Assembly: GCA_015062525.1 (NCBI GenBank)
Contig: SUUM01000002.1
Span: 18,964 to 82,963, forward strand
Direction of reading: 5' to 3'
Source of the DNA: Alphaproteobacteria bacterium
GTDB taxonomy: Bacteria > Pseudomonadota > Alphaproteobacteria > Rs-D84
DNA length: 64,000 nt
The position numbers and the translations under genes are program-made. Each line of letters begins with the position of its first letter. The stretch's first letter is position 1. Below the pieces are notes generated by a model. The model made no database searches. It had not been told where the DNA came from and worked only from the letters and a program-made list of their open reading frames with translations. Shown piece after piece: positions 32,968 through 43,200 of this stretch.

Positions 32968-33501
32968 ATGGAAGAAAAAATGCAATGGTTTGTCGTAAAT
33001 GTTCATACCGGGTGCGAAGACAAAGTTGCACGCGGCTTGCGCGAACAGATTGATAAGCGTCGTTTGAATGCGCTGTTTGGTGAAATTATGGTTCCCACGC
33101 GCGAAGTGACCGAAATCAAAGCGGGCAAGCGGGTCAAGGCGGAACGTAAATTCTTTCCCGGCTATATTGTTGTTCAGATGGTTATGAACAATGAAACATT
33201 TACATTGGTAAAACAGATTCCCCAGGTTGTTATGTTCTTGGGTGCGAAAAATAAACCAATTGCAGTATCCGAGGCCGAGGCTCATCGTCTGATGAAACAG
33301 GTAGAAGAGGGCGCGGTTGCCATCGATGATGTTGAATACGAAGTAGGGCAAGAGGTGCATGTTATCGATGGTCCTTTTGCCGGCTTTAACGGTGTTGCGT
33401 CCGAAGTTGACAATGTAAAACAAAAAATGACCGTGACTGTGTTGGTTTTTGGTCGCGAAACCAGTATGGATTTGGAATTCAGTCAGGTTGAACGTGTATA
33501 A
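32968..33501 (+). CDS. nusG: Transcription elongation/antitermination factor NusG
   Basis: A 177-residue protein. The NGN domain shows MQWFVVNVHTGCEDKVARGL and RKFFPGYIVVQM; the KOW domain is EVGQEVHVIDGPFAGFNG. NusG binds the clamp of RNA polymerase and couples it to ribosomes or Rho. The ATG at 32968 follows AAAGGA by eight bases and gives the usual N-terminus; an earlier in-frame ATG overlaps secE. Second gene of the secE-nusG transcript. Confidence 0.97.
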   Translation: MEEKMQWFVVNVHTGCEDKVARGLREQIDKRRLNALFGEIMVPTREVTEIKAGKRVKAERKFFPGYIVVQMVMNNETFTLVKQIPQVVMFLGAKNKPIAVSEAEAHRLMKQVEEGAVAIDDVEYEVGQEVHVIDGPFAGFNGVASEVDNVKQKMTVTVLVFGRETSMDLEFSQVERV

Positions 33502-33547
33502 GATTTTTGTGGTTTTCTGAAAAATATCATGTAAAATCACAGCAAAC

Positions 33548-33575
33548 CGTGGTAGATACGCCATATCGTACCACG
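33548..33575 (+). promoter_or_regulatory. Leader hairpin of rplK-rplA
   Basis: CGTGGTA/TACCACG (33548-33554, 33569-33575) enclosing a 14-nt loop, 29 bp before rplK. In other bacteria L1 represses rplKA by binding a leader structure; this hairpin is a candidate site, though I cannot confirm the L1 motif. Confidence 0.45.
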
Positions 33576-33603
33576 ACACAAACGAAAAAAACGGAGTGAA
33601 AAA

Positions 33604-34035
33604 ATGGCAAAGAAAGAAGTTAAGGGATTGGTCAAATTGGTCGTCCCTGCAAAACAGGCGAATCCTGCGCCACCGGTTGGGCCAATTTTGGGTGCCAATG
33701 GTGTGAACATTGCAGAATTCTGTAAACAGTTTAATGACAGAACGGCTGATAAAGAACCTGGAATGCCAATTCCATGTATTATCACTGTTTATACAGATCG
33801 CAGTTTCGAATTTATCATGAAATTGCCACCTGTGTCATACTATATTAAAAAGGCGTTAAAGTTGAAAATCGGTTCACACAAACCGGGTCGCGACTTTGTT
33901 GGCACGATTTCCCAGGCTCAAATCCGCGAGATTGCCGAAGCGAAAATGCCAGACTTGAATTGCTCTACCATTGAATCTGCGATGAATATCGTTGCGGGTC
34001 AGTGTCGTTCTATGGGCGTAAAGGTGGGGGAATAA
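33604..34035 (+). CDS. rplK: 50S ribosomal protein L11
   Basis: A 143-residue uL11: [27 protein letters not shown] in the N-domain and the C-domain ending [11 protein letters not shown]11 forms the base of the factor-binding stalk on 23S rRNA and is needed for RelA activation. Ribosome-binding site CGGAG. It is followed after 4 nt by rplA, with which it is translated. Confidence 0.98.
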   Translation: MAKKEVKGLVKLVVPAKQANPAPPVGPILGANGVNIAEFCKQFNDRTADKEPGMPIPCIITVYTDRSFEFIMKLPPVSYYIKKALKLKIGSHKPGRDFVGTISQAQIREIAEAKMPDLNCSTIESAMNIVAGQCRSMGVKVGE

Positions 34036-34039
34036 TATC

Positions 34040-34714
34040 ATGAAACTGACAAAGAAACAGCAGACTTGGAAGAACTTGGACACAGACAAAGTGTATGCTT
34101 TGGCTGATGCGATTGAAGCTTTGCGTGAATACACATCCAAGAAATTTGATGAAACATTGGAAATCGCTATCCGTTTGGGTATCGATGTGACCAAGGCGGA
34201 CCAGAACATTCGTGGTATGTTATCCTTGCCAAATGGTACGGGTAAATCTGTTCGTGTTGCGGTATTTACTGAAAATTCTGCGGACGAAGCGAAACAGGCG
34301 GGTGCTGATGTTGTTGGTGGCGCAGAATTGATTGATTCTGTGGCGGCGGGCAACATTAACTTTGACCGTGTAATTGCGACACCAGATATGATGCCAAAAA
34401 TGTCAAAAATCGCACGCGTATTGGGACCCAAGGGCCTGATGCCGAACCCAAAACTGGGTACTGTTACAAACAACGTAGCAGAAGCGGTTAAAACAGCCAA
34501 AGCGGGTCAGATTGAATACCGTGCTGAAAAGAAGGGTATTATCCACGCGGGTATTGGCAAAATGTCATTTGCAACCGACAAATTGGTTGAAAATGCAATT
34601 GCCCTGATTGACCAGTTGAAAAAGGTTAAACCTGCATCATCCAAGGGTCAGTATATCTTGGGTATCTCGGTTGCTACAACCCAGGGCCCAGGTCTGAAAG
34701 TTGATGCAAAATAA
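34040..34714 (+). CDS. rplA: 50S ribosomal protein L1
   Basis: A 224-residue uL1 with VRVAVFTENSADEAKQAGADVVGG, TPDMMPKMSKIARVLGPKGLMPNPKLGT and the C-terminal SSKGQYILGISVATTQGPGLKV. L1 forms the mobile E-site stalk and usually regulates its own operon. The usual 230-residue length is nearly kept. It ends before a long leader region that precedes rplJ. Confidence 0.98.
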   Translation: MKLTKKQQTWKNLDTDKVYALADAIEALREYTSKKFDETLEIAIRLGIDVTKADQNIRGMLSLPNGTGKSVRVAVFTENSADEAKQAGADVVGGAELIDSVAAGNINFDRVIATPDMMPKMSKIARVLGPKGLMPNPKLGTVTNNVAEAVKTAKAGQIEYRAEKKGIIHAGIGKMSFATDKLVENAIALIDQLKKVKPASSKGQYILGISVATTQGPGLKVDAK

Positions 34715-34721
34715 TTATCAG

Positions 34722-34800
34722 GGTGCAAAGTTCAGAGTGCAGAGTTCAGATAAATAGAAACAAATAAACTGCACTCTGCACACTGCAAACTGCACTCTGG
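34722..34800. repeat. Imperfect inverted repeat between rplA and the L10 leader
   Basis: TGCAAAGTTCAGAGTGCAG and CTGCACTCTG-type words face each other across an AT-rich centre. There is no T-run, so it is not a standard terminator. It resembles the other word-repeat palindromes near 40.2 and 44.4 kb. Confidence 0.7.
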
Positions 34801-34807
34801 AACAAGA

Positions 34808-34925
34808 TTTCTGTCCAAGACTGATGGTGTGGCAACACTTAATTTCCATCATAGACAAAGAACGATTCTTTGGGGCAGGAACCGTGGCCCCATCCCGGGG
34901 AAACCTGGATGGAAAGTTAACAAAA
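34808..34925 (+). ncRNA. Ribosomal protein L10 leader
   Basis: TCTGTCCAAGACTGATGGTGT, then TTAATTTCC and several short stems before rplJ, match the conserved L10 leader to which the L10-L7/L12 complex binds to repress rplJL translation. Confidence 0.75.
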
Positions 34926-34948
34926 ACAGAAGCTTGAAGGAAAAATAG

Positions 34949-35428
34949 ATGAGACGCGAAGAAAAATCAGATTTGATTTCAGCGTTGCAGTCGTCCCTGA
35001 AAGACGCAAACGGTGTTTTCGTCATTGAAAACCATGGTTTGACAGTAAAAGAATTCGAAGCCTTGCGTAATGAACTGCGCCCATTGGTTTCTGTATTCAA
35101 GGTTGTCAAAAACCGTTTGATGAAGTTGGCGTTAAAAGACACTGACTTTGAACCTGTATCCGATATGTTGAAACGTCCAACTGCGGTTGCTGTTGCAACT
35201 GACGGTTTGGCAGTTACCAAAGTATTGGCAAAATTTGCGGGCGAACACCCAAATTTGACAATCATCGGTGGTAAAATGGACGCAGACGTTCTGGACGTAG
35301 ACGGCGTTATGCAATTATCCAAGCTTCCTTCCCTGTTGGAAATTCGTGGCACAATCGCGCGTATTTTGGTCGAACCTGCATCGCGCTTGGCACGTGTTTC
35401 AGCAGAGTATGGAAAAAAAGAACAATAA
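34949..35428 (+). CDS. rplJ: 50S ribosomal protein L10
   Basis: A 159-residue uL10: MRREEKSDLISALQSSLKDANGVFVIEN at the start, then FKVVKNRLMKLAL and a C-terminal helix that binds L7/L12 dimers. It anchors the stalk next to L11 and is expected to regulate its own transcript through the leader upstream. The length is slightly under the E. coli protein. Followed by rplL after 47 nt. Confidence 0.97.
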   Translation: MRREEKSDLISALQSSLKDANGVFVIENHGLTVKEFEALRNELRPLVSVFKVVKNRLMKLALKDTDFEPVSDMLKRPTAVAVATDGLAVTKVLAKFAGEHPNLTIIGGKMDADVLDVDGVMQLSKLPSLLEIRGTIARILVEPASRLARVSAEYGKKEQ

Positions 35429-35475
35429 ATCAGAATATTTTATTCTGACCTAAAACAAAACTTAGGAGTAAAAAA

Positions 35476-35841
35476 ATGGCAGACATTCAGAAATTAGTTG
35501 AAGAATTGTCAAAATTAAGCGTTTTGGAAGCGGTTGAATTGTCCAAAGCGTTGGAAGAAACATGGGGCGTAAGCGCTGCTGCTGCTGTTGCAGTTGCTGC
35601 TGGTCCTGTTGCGGCGGCTGCCGAAGAAAAGTCAGAATTTGACGTTGTCTTGGCGGAAATCGGCGCAAACAAATTGGCTGTTATCAAGGCTGTAAAAGAA
35701 GCAACAGGTTTGGGCTTGGGCGAAGCCAAGGCTTTGGTTGAATCTGCACCAAAGGCTGTAAAAGAAGGCTTGGCAAAAGACGAAGCTGAAAAATTGAAAG
35801 CTTCTTTGGAAGCTGCTGGCGCGAAAGTTGAAATGAAATAA
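35476..35841 (+). CDS. rplL: 50S ribosomal protein L7/L12
   Basis: A 121-residue bL12: the N-terminal dimerisation part [27 protein letters not shown], an Ala/Val-rich hinge, and the C-domain with [35 protein letters not shown]. Multiple dimers recruit GTPase factors. Strong ribosome-binding site TAGGAGT. The next gene, rpoB, lies 196 nt further on behind three hairpins. Confidence 0.98.
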   Translation: MADIQKLVEELSKLSVLEAVELSKALEETWGVSAAAAVAVAAGPVAAAAEEKSEFDVVLAEIGANKLAVIKAVKEATGLGLGEAKALVESAPKAVKEGLAKDEAEKLKASLEAAGAKVEMK

Positions 35842-35880
35842 TTTCATTCAACCTGAACCCCAGTTGGTTCCGAAAAATCC

Positions 35881-35998
35881 GTCATATGAAAATATGACAA
35901 AACGCCGCCCGTGTGGGATGAAAATCCCATACGGGCACAAAGGCGTAAAAGACAAAAGTCAAAATACATAAGAAAAAGTCGCGACATAGATATGTCGC
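35881..35998 (+). promoter_or_regulatory. Three successive hairpins in the rplL-rpoB leader
   Basis: GTCATAT-GAAA-ATATGAC (35881-35898), CCCGTGTGGGAT-GAAA-ATCCCATACGGG (35908-35935) and GCGACATA-GA-TATGTCGC (35981-35998) are perfect or nearly perfect stems; two have GAAA loops. None has a following T-run. They may be processing or partial attenuation sites that set the rplJL to rpoBC ratio. Confidence 0.7.
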
Positions 35999-36037
35999 AA
36001 CCGTTTGCAAAACGCACAGAAAAAAGGATTAAAACCG

Positions 36038-39000
36038 ATGGCAGTTATCCAGAAACTAAGAAAATCTTTTGGTAAAAGTTTTTTGCAAACTCAGCTTCCT
36101 GATTTAGTAGAAATTCAATATAATTCATACAAGGACTTCTTGCAGAAAGATGTTGCCCCAGAATCACGTAAAAATATGGGGTTGCAGAATGTATTCTCGT
36201 CTATGTTCCCAATCAAAGACTATGCCGGCATTGCCGACCTGGAATTTGTGGAATATACATTGGACGAACCTGTTTATAATGTAAAAGAATGCATGCTGCG
36301 CAATATGACATACTCCAGCAAGTTAAGATTGAAGCTGAGATTGATTTTATGGGATGTCGCAGAAGATGGCAAAAAGACCCTGCGCGACATCAAAGAACAA
36401 GAAATATTTATGGGCGAAGTGCCGTTAATGACAGAACGCGGCAGCTTTATCGCATCGGGTGTTGAACGTGTTATCGTATCCCAGATGCATCGTGCCCAGG
36501 GTGTCGTGTTTGCAACAACCAAAGAAGCCAAGGTTGCAGGTAATCCGATCACATATACTGCGCGTATTATTCCAGAACATGGTTCCTGGATTGATTTCGA
36601 AGAATCCAAGGGCATCATCTATGTTCGCATCGACCGTCGCCGCAAGGTTCCGGCAACCGTTCTGTTGCGTTGCCTGCCAAGTGCCGAAGACGAAAAGAAA
36701 TGGTTGGCCGACCCACGCAAACCAACAATTCGTGGTATGTCCGATACAGAAATCTTGGGGACCTTCTACAACCGCATTGGTTTGAAATTCGACGGCAAGT
36801 TGTGGACTGGCGCAACATCCGACTTTAACGGTTTGGATAAATATCGCCTGAACTATGATTTGATTAACCCCAAGGACAAAAAGGTCATCGCATCCAAGGG
36901 CGATCGTTTGAATGCAAAACGCATGAAAAAATTGCTGGAAACCAAAGAATTTGGCATCTTGCCAGAATCATTGGTTGGCGAATACCTGTTTGATCCAATC
37001 ATGTCTGGCGACGAGGTTGTATTCCCAGCCGGCACAGAAATCACCGAAGAAGTTCTGAACGATTTGGACAAAATGAACGTCAAAGAAATCAGCCTGATTT
37101 CCATTGATAACGCCACAATCAGCGCGCACATGCGCAACACCCTGATGGCGGACAAAACAACAAATCGCGAAGAAGCCTTAATCGAAATTTATAACATCAT
37201 CCGTCCGGGTGAACGTCCAACACTGGAAGCGGCGATAAATCTGTTCCTGCGCCAGGGCTTTGAACCTGCGTACTATGATTTGTCGGCGGTTGGTCGTTTC
37301 AAGATGAACAAACGTTTGAAAATTGATTCTGGCAAAAAACCAGAAGATGAACGTCTGTTGACCAAGGGCGACTTCTTGGCGGTATTGAAAACATTAACAA
37401 ACATTATTGACCGCAAAGACACGGTTGATGACATTGATAACCTGTCAAATCGTCGTGTTCGCACGGTTGGTGAATTGCTGGAACAGAATTTCCGCACCGG
37501 TATGGTTCGCATCGAACGCCTGGTCCGCGAAGCGCTGTCATCACCAAACATCGCCAATATGCAACCCCAGGATGTTATTAATGTAAAACCATTGATGTCC
37601 CTGGTGTCTGAATTCTTGGGTACGTCCCAGTTGTCCCAGTTTATGGATGCATATAATCCATTGTCAGAACTGGAACACAAACGTCGTATTTCGGCCCTGG
37701 GGCCGGGTGGCTTGAACCGCGACCGCGCCGGCATCGACGTCCGCGACGTTCACCCAACACACTATGGTCGTCTGTGTCCAATTCATACACCCGAAGGTGC
37801 AAATATTGGTCTGATTAACCATTTGTCATCATATGCACGTGTAAATCCATATGGCTTTATTGAAACACCATACTATGTTGTCGAAAATGGTAAAATCACA
37901 GACAAGATGGTCTATTTGACCGCGGACGAAGAACTGGGTCATAAAATCGCCCAGGGTAATACCCCAACAACCAAAGACGGTGTTCTGGCCGAAGATACGG
38001 TCACCGCACGTGTTGACGGCGAATTTACCATGGTCCCCAAGGATGAAATTGACCTGATGGACGTAGAACCACGCCAGGTGGTATCCATTGCAACTGGTTT
38101 GATTCCGTTCGTTGAAAACGACGACGCGAACCGTGCTTTGATGGGTTCTAACATGCAGCGTCAGGGTGTTCCATTATTGCGTGTCCAGGCACCATTGGTT
38201 GGTACTGGTATCGAACGCGAAGTGGCACGTGATTCCCGCACGGGCAAGGTTGCGAAACACAGTGGTATTGTTGAATCTGTTGATGCGAACCGTATCGTGG
38301 TTAAATGTATGAACAGTCGCAACGTTGTGACCGGTGTTGATATTTACAACCTGGAAAAATTCGAACGTTCCAACAGTGAAACATTGATTCACCAGAAACC
38401 ATTGGTAAAAGTGGGCGACCGCATTTCTGCAGGCGACATTATTGCCGACGGTTCTTCTATGAACTATGGTGAATTGGCGTTGGGTCGCAATGTGCTGGTT
38501 GCATTTATGCCATGGCGCGGGTACAACTACGAAGACTCTATCGTTATTTCTGAAAAGATTTCACGCGACGACGTATTTACATCTGTAAAAATCGTTGAAA
38601 AGGAATTCAAGGTTCGCGACACCCAGTTGGGCCCAGAAGCGTTAACCCGTGATATTCCAAACGTCGGCGAAGAAGCATTAAAGAACCTGGACGAATCTGG
38701 CATTATCTATGTTGGTGCACGTGTAAAACAGGGTGATATTCTGGTTGGTCGTGTGACCCCAAAATCTGAAACCTTGTTGACCCCAGAAGAAGCGTTGTTG
38801 CGCAACATCTTTGGTGAAAAGGCACTGAATGTAAAGGATACATCCCTGCGTGTTGGTCCAAACGAAGAAGGTACAGTTATCGGTGTTAACGTCTTGACGC
38901 GTCATGGTGTTAAAAAAGACGAACGCACCCAGATGATTGAATTGCAAAAAATCGAAAAGATTAACAAAGACCGCGAAGAAGAAGTTGCTATTATCGAAAA

Positions 39001-40171
39001 AGGCTTTGCAGACCAGGTATTCCAGATTGCTGAAAACATGGTTATCGAAGCAGGCAGCGGCAGTTTGAAACCATTTATTGGCAAAAAACTGACGGGCGAA
39101 GTATTCGAAGGCATTCGTGCAGTTGATGTCAAGAAACTGGTTGTTAAAAACAAAGAAGCCCAGGCAAAAATTGATGAATTGCGTGAACAGCATGTCATCA
39201 AACTGAAAAAACTGAACGACAAGGCCGATGCCGAAGTGGCCAAGGCAACCGAAAGCAATTCTTTGAACGCCGGTGTATTAAAAGAAGTAAAAGTGTACAT
39301 CGCGCACAAGATGAAATTGCAGCCAGGGGACAAAATGGCGGGTCGCCACGGGAACAAGGGTATTGTATCCAAGGTTGTCCCTGTCGAAGATATGCCACAC
39401 TTGGCCGACGGTACACCGGTTGACATCGTTCTGAATCCTTTGGGCGTACCATCACGTATGAACATCGGTCAGATTTTGGAAACCCACCTTGGTATGGCGG
39501 CACGCACATTGGGTGCCCAGATTGGTGCGGTTCTGGACGAGGTCAAGGCAAAGCGTGCCGTAACGGATGATCTGCGCACAATTATGGGCAAGGTTTATGG
39601 ACCTGAAACTGCCGAAAAACTGGAAAAAATGACGGACACAGACGTTCGTGCCCAGGCGGCCCTGTTGCGCGACGGTGTTCCAATGGCGACGCCAACATTC
39701 GACGGCGCGACCCCAGAAGACATTCGTTCTATGTTGCAATTGGCGGGCCTGCCAGAAACGGGTCAGTTTGAACTGTACGACGGTATGACGGGTGAAAAGT
39801 TTGCACGTCCGGTAACAGTTGGTGTTATGTACATGCTGAAACTGCATCACTTTGTTGATGAAAAGATTCACGCACGTTCGATTGGTAATTATTCGTTGGT
39901 AACACAACAGCCATTGTCTGGTAAGGCCCACATGGGTGGCCAGCGTTTGGGTGAAATGGAAGTGTGGGCACTAGAAGCCCACGGTGCCGCCCACCTGTTG
40001 CGCGAAATGTTGACGGTAAAATCCGACGATATCACCGGCCGAAACAAGATGTACGAATCCATCATTTCCGGCAGCGATGACATCCAAACCGGCACACCAG
40101 AAGCATTCAACGTATTCGTTCGCGAATTGCGTGGTTTGGGTCTGGCGATGACACCAAAGAAAGTAGATTAG
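36038..40171 (+). CDS. rpoB: RNA polymerase beta subunit
   Basis: A 1377-residue beta subunit. The rifampicin region GTSQLSQFMDAYNPLSELEHKRRISALGPGG is intact with sensitive-type residues (Ser, Gln and Asp in the cluster, His in EHKRR). GDKMAGRHGNKGIVSKV and the C-terminal MSVKSDD-like LTVKSDDITGRN are present. The start at 36038 has AAAAAGGA ten bases upstream and the usual N-terminus AVIQKLRKSFGK. It should share a transcript with rplL through the hairpin leader and with rpoC across an 87-nt palindromic spacer. Confidence 0.98.
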   Translation: MAVIQKLRKSFGKSFLQTQLPDLVEIQYNSYKDFLQKDVAPESRKNMGLQNVFSSMFPIKDYAGIADLEFVEYTLDEPVYNVKECMLRNMTYSSKLRLKLRLILWDVAEDGKKTLRDIKEQEIFMGEVPLMTERGSFIASGVERVIVSQMHRAQGVVFATTKEAKVAGNPITYTARIIPEHGSWIDFEESKGIIYVRIDRRRKVPATVLLRCLPSAEDEKKWLADPRKPTIRGMSDTEILGTFYNRIGLKFDGKLWTGATSDFNGLDKYRLNYDLINPKDKKVIASKGDRLNAKRMKKLLETKEFGILPESLVGEYLFDPIMSGDEVVFPAGTEITEEVLNDLDKMNVKEISLISIDNATISAHMRNTLMADKTTNREEALIEIYNIIRPGERPTLEAAINLFLRQGFEPAYYDLSAVGRFKMNKRLKIDSGKKPEDERLLTKGDFLAVLKTLTNIIDRKDTVDDIDNLSNRRVRTVGELLEQNFRTGMVRIERLVREALSSPNIANMQPQDVINVKPLMSLVSEFLGTSQLSQFMDAYNPLSELEHKRRISALGPGGLNRDRAGIDVRDVHPTHYGRLCPIHTPEGANIGLINHLSSYARVNPYGFIETPYYVVENGKITDKMVYLTADEELGHKIAQGNTPTTKDGVLAEDTVTARVDGEFTMVPKDEIDLMDVEPRQVVSIATGLIPFVENDDANRALMGSNMQRQGVPLLRVQAPLVGTGIEREVARDSRTGKVAKHSGIVESVDANRIVVKCMNSRNVVTGVDIYNLEKFERSNSETLIHQKPLVKVGDRISAGDIIADGSSMNYGELALGRNVLVAFMPWRGYNYEDSIVISEKISRDDVFTSVKIVEKEFKVRDTQLGPEALTRDIPNVGEEALKNLDESGIIYVGARVKQGDILVGRVTPKSETLLTPEEALLRNIFGEKALNVKDTSLRVGPNEEGTVIGVNVLTRHGVKKDERTQMIELQKIEKINKDREEEVAIIEKGFADQVFQIAENMVIEAGSGSLKPFIGKKLTGEVFEGIRAVDVKKLVVKNKEAQAKIDELREQHVIKLKKLNDKADAEVAKATESNSLNAGVLKEVKVYIAHKMKLQPGDKMAGRHGNKGIVSKVVPVEDMPHLADGTPVDIVLNPLGVPSRMNIGQILETHLGMAARTLGAQIGAVLDEVKAKRAVTDDLRTIMGKVYGPETAEKLEKMTDTDVRAQAALLRDGVPMATPTFDGATPEDIRSMLQLAGLPETGQFELYDGMTGEKFARPVTVGVMYMLKLHHFVDEKIHARSIGNYSLVTQQPLSGKAHMGGQRLGEMEVWALEAHGAAHLLREMLTVKSDDITGRNKMYESIISGSDDIQTGTPEAFNVFVRELRGLGLAMTPKKVD

Positions 40172-40227
40172 TTGTTAGCATTGGTGTGGGGCGCGCCCCC
40201 ACACCCTAACCACTAGCCACTAACAAC
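40171..40227. repeat. Inverted repeat between rpoB and rpoC
   Basis: GTTGTTAG/CTAACAAC (40171-40178, 40220-40227) encloses GGTGTGGGG/CCCCCACACC. It contains CTAACCACTAGCCACTAAC words like those in the 27 kb array. No T-run follows. Confidence 0.85.
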
Positions 40228-40258
40228 TAAGAACTATTTTATCAAGGAGCAAAATATA

Positions 40259-43200
40259 ATGAGCAATATGTTGCAAAAGATATTTGGACAAATTGAAACC
40301 AAGGAACAGTTTGATGCCTTGCGCATTACAATTGCATCCCCCGAAGAAATTCTGTCCTGGTCCCATGGCGAAGTTAAAAAACCAGAAACCATTAACTATC
40401 ATTCCATGAAACCAGAAGCCGAAGGTTTGTTCTGCCAGCAGATTTTCGGTCCAGTCAAAGATTATGAATGTGCCTGTGGCAAGTATAAACGCATCAAGTA
40501 CCGTGGTGTTGTCTGCGAACGTTGTGGGGTCGAAGTTGGTTCTGCATCTGTTCGTCGTGAACGCATGGGGCACATTAAATTGGCAATGCCTGTTGCGCAC
40601 ACATGGTTTTTGCGTGAAGGCAAAATTGCGACATTGTTGAACAACCTGCCACAAAAGAAACTGGAACAGGTTATTTCATACGATGCATACATTGTTATTG
40701 AACCGGGCTTAACAAACCTGAAACAGTACGACGTCATCAGCGAAGATGAATACCAATCCGCCGTCGAAGAATTCGGCGCAGACGCATTCCGCGTTGGTAT
40801 TGGTGCCGAAGGTGTACGTGAAATCATCGCTGGCCTGGACATGGGTGATGAACGCACACGTCTGCGTGCTGAATTGTCGGAAACTAAATCCGAGGCCAAA
40901 CGCAAAGCACTGATTAAGCAATTAAAACTGGTCGAAGCATTTTTGGATTCTAAAACAGAACCTGCATGGATGATGCCAGACATTATCCCAGTTATTCCAC
41001 CAGATATGCGTCCATTGGTCACATTGGATGCGGGGCATGTTGCGGCATCTGACCTGAACGATTTGTATCGTCGCGTTATTATCCGTAATAATCGTCTGAA
41101 ACGCTTTATGGAAATGCACGCGCCAGACATCATCATCCGCAACGAAAAACGCATGTTGCAAGAAGCGGTTGATTCCTTGTTCGACAATGGGCACAAGGCA
41201 CGTCCAATGGTGTCCCAGAACCGTCGTCCATTGAAATCATTGTCTGATTCCCTGCGCGGTAAATCGGGTCGTTTCCGTATGAACATGTTGGGTAAGCGTG
41301 TGGATTATTCCGGGCGTTCGGTAATTGTGTCTGGTCCAACCCTGAAATTGCACCAGGTTGGTTTGCCAAAAACAATGGCTTTGGAATTGTTCAAACCATT
41401 CGTTTATGCACGACTGCTTGCGGGTGATTATGCAAACACATTGAAAACAGCACGCAAAATGGTTGAAAACGGCGAAGACATTGTGTGGGAAATGCTGGAA
41501 AAGGTTATTCACGAACACCCTGTATTGTTGAACCGTGCGCCAACCTTGCACCGCTTGTCGTTGTTGGCATTTGAACCTGTGTTGATTGAGGGCAAGGCAA
41601 TCCGTCTGCACCCATTGGTATGCAAGGGCTTTAATGCTGACTTTGACGGCGACCAGATGTCTGTTCACGTTCCAATTTCATTAGAGGCACAATTAGAAGC
41701 ACGCACATTAATGCTGTCATCTAACAATGTATTGTCGCCTGCGAACGGTGAACCAATGATTGTTCCATCCCAAGACATGGTATTGGGTGTGTATTATATC
41801 TCGCTGATTGATGGCGAACACACCGAAAAATCACCACGTTTTGCAAACATGGACGAAGTGAAATTGGCCCTGGAAAACAAGACAATCACTTTGCACACAC
41901 CAATTATTGCGCGTATCAACGGTAAAACATATAAAACAACCGCGGGTCGTATGATTTTGGGTGAATTGTTGCCAAAGTGCGACAATATGCCATTTGACTT
42001 GGTGAACAAGGTTATGCCGGTAAAAGAAATCAAGGCTTTGTTGGCGATAACATATGAACGTTGTGGCGACAAAGAAACAATTCTGTTGGCGGACGCGTTA
42101 AAGAATACTGGTTTTGAACAGGCGGCGCGCAGTGGTATTTCCATCGGTTATGACGACATCGTTATTCCAGAAGAAAAGAAAGACATCATTGCCCAGTCTG
42201 AACGTGCGGCCGAAGAAATCGAAGAGCAATATCAGAACGGTTTGTTGTCCGGCGGTGAACGTCATAATAAACTGATTGACTTGTGGCAGAAAACAACCGA
42301 TAAACTGGGTGATATGGCGTATGCTGCGTTGGGTAAATCAACCGGCGACAATTGGAATTCTGTGTACATGATGGCGTTATCTGGCGCCCGTGGTTCCAAA
42401 CGTCAGATTCAGCAGTTGGCGGGTATGCGTGGTATGATGCAGAAACCAGACGGTTCTATTATCGAGGTTCCAATTATTTCGAACTTTAAAGAAGGTCTGA
42501 CCATGTCTGAATACTTTACATCCACCCACGGTGCGCGCAAGGGTATGTCGGACATGGCTTTGAAAACGGCTGACGCAGGTTATTTGACACGTCGTTTGGT
42601 TGAATTGGCCCAGAACACAGTTATCACAGAACACGACTGTGGCACAACGGAATCGATTGAGGCTAAACCTGTTTATACGGGCTCGACCTTGTCTGTTCCA
42701 TTGGGTGATGTTGTTTTGGGACGTACTGCGGCCGAAGACATCAAAGACCCATCAAACAACAACGAAATCATCGTGCCAATGGGCGAATTGATTACCAAGG
42801 CGGCGGCGAAAAAGATTAACGAATCCGGTTTGCCGTCTGTACGCGTTCGCAGCGTTCTGACATGTTGCAGCGATGGTCTGTGTGCGAAATGTTATGGTAT
42901 GGATTTGTCGCGTAATGCGCTGGTACACGTTGGCGAAGCGGTTGGTGTTATCGCGGGCCAGTCCATTGGTGAACCAGGTACCCAGTTGACGTTGCGTACC
43001 TTCCACATTGGTGGTATTGCGGCCGGTGGTGCAGACAGCCACTTTATCGAAGTTCCTGTTGCGGGTCGCATTAAACTGATTGACGTTAACACAATTAAGA
43101 ACAGCGCGGGTCGTATCGTTGTGCTGTCGCGTAATGGAAAATTGGCTGTTGTGGATGACAATGGCAAAGAATTGTTCAGCCAGGCCTTGCCATACGCCGC

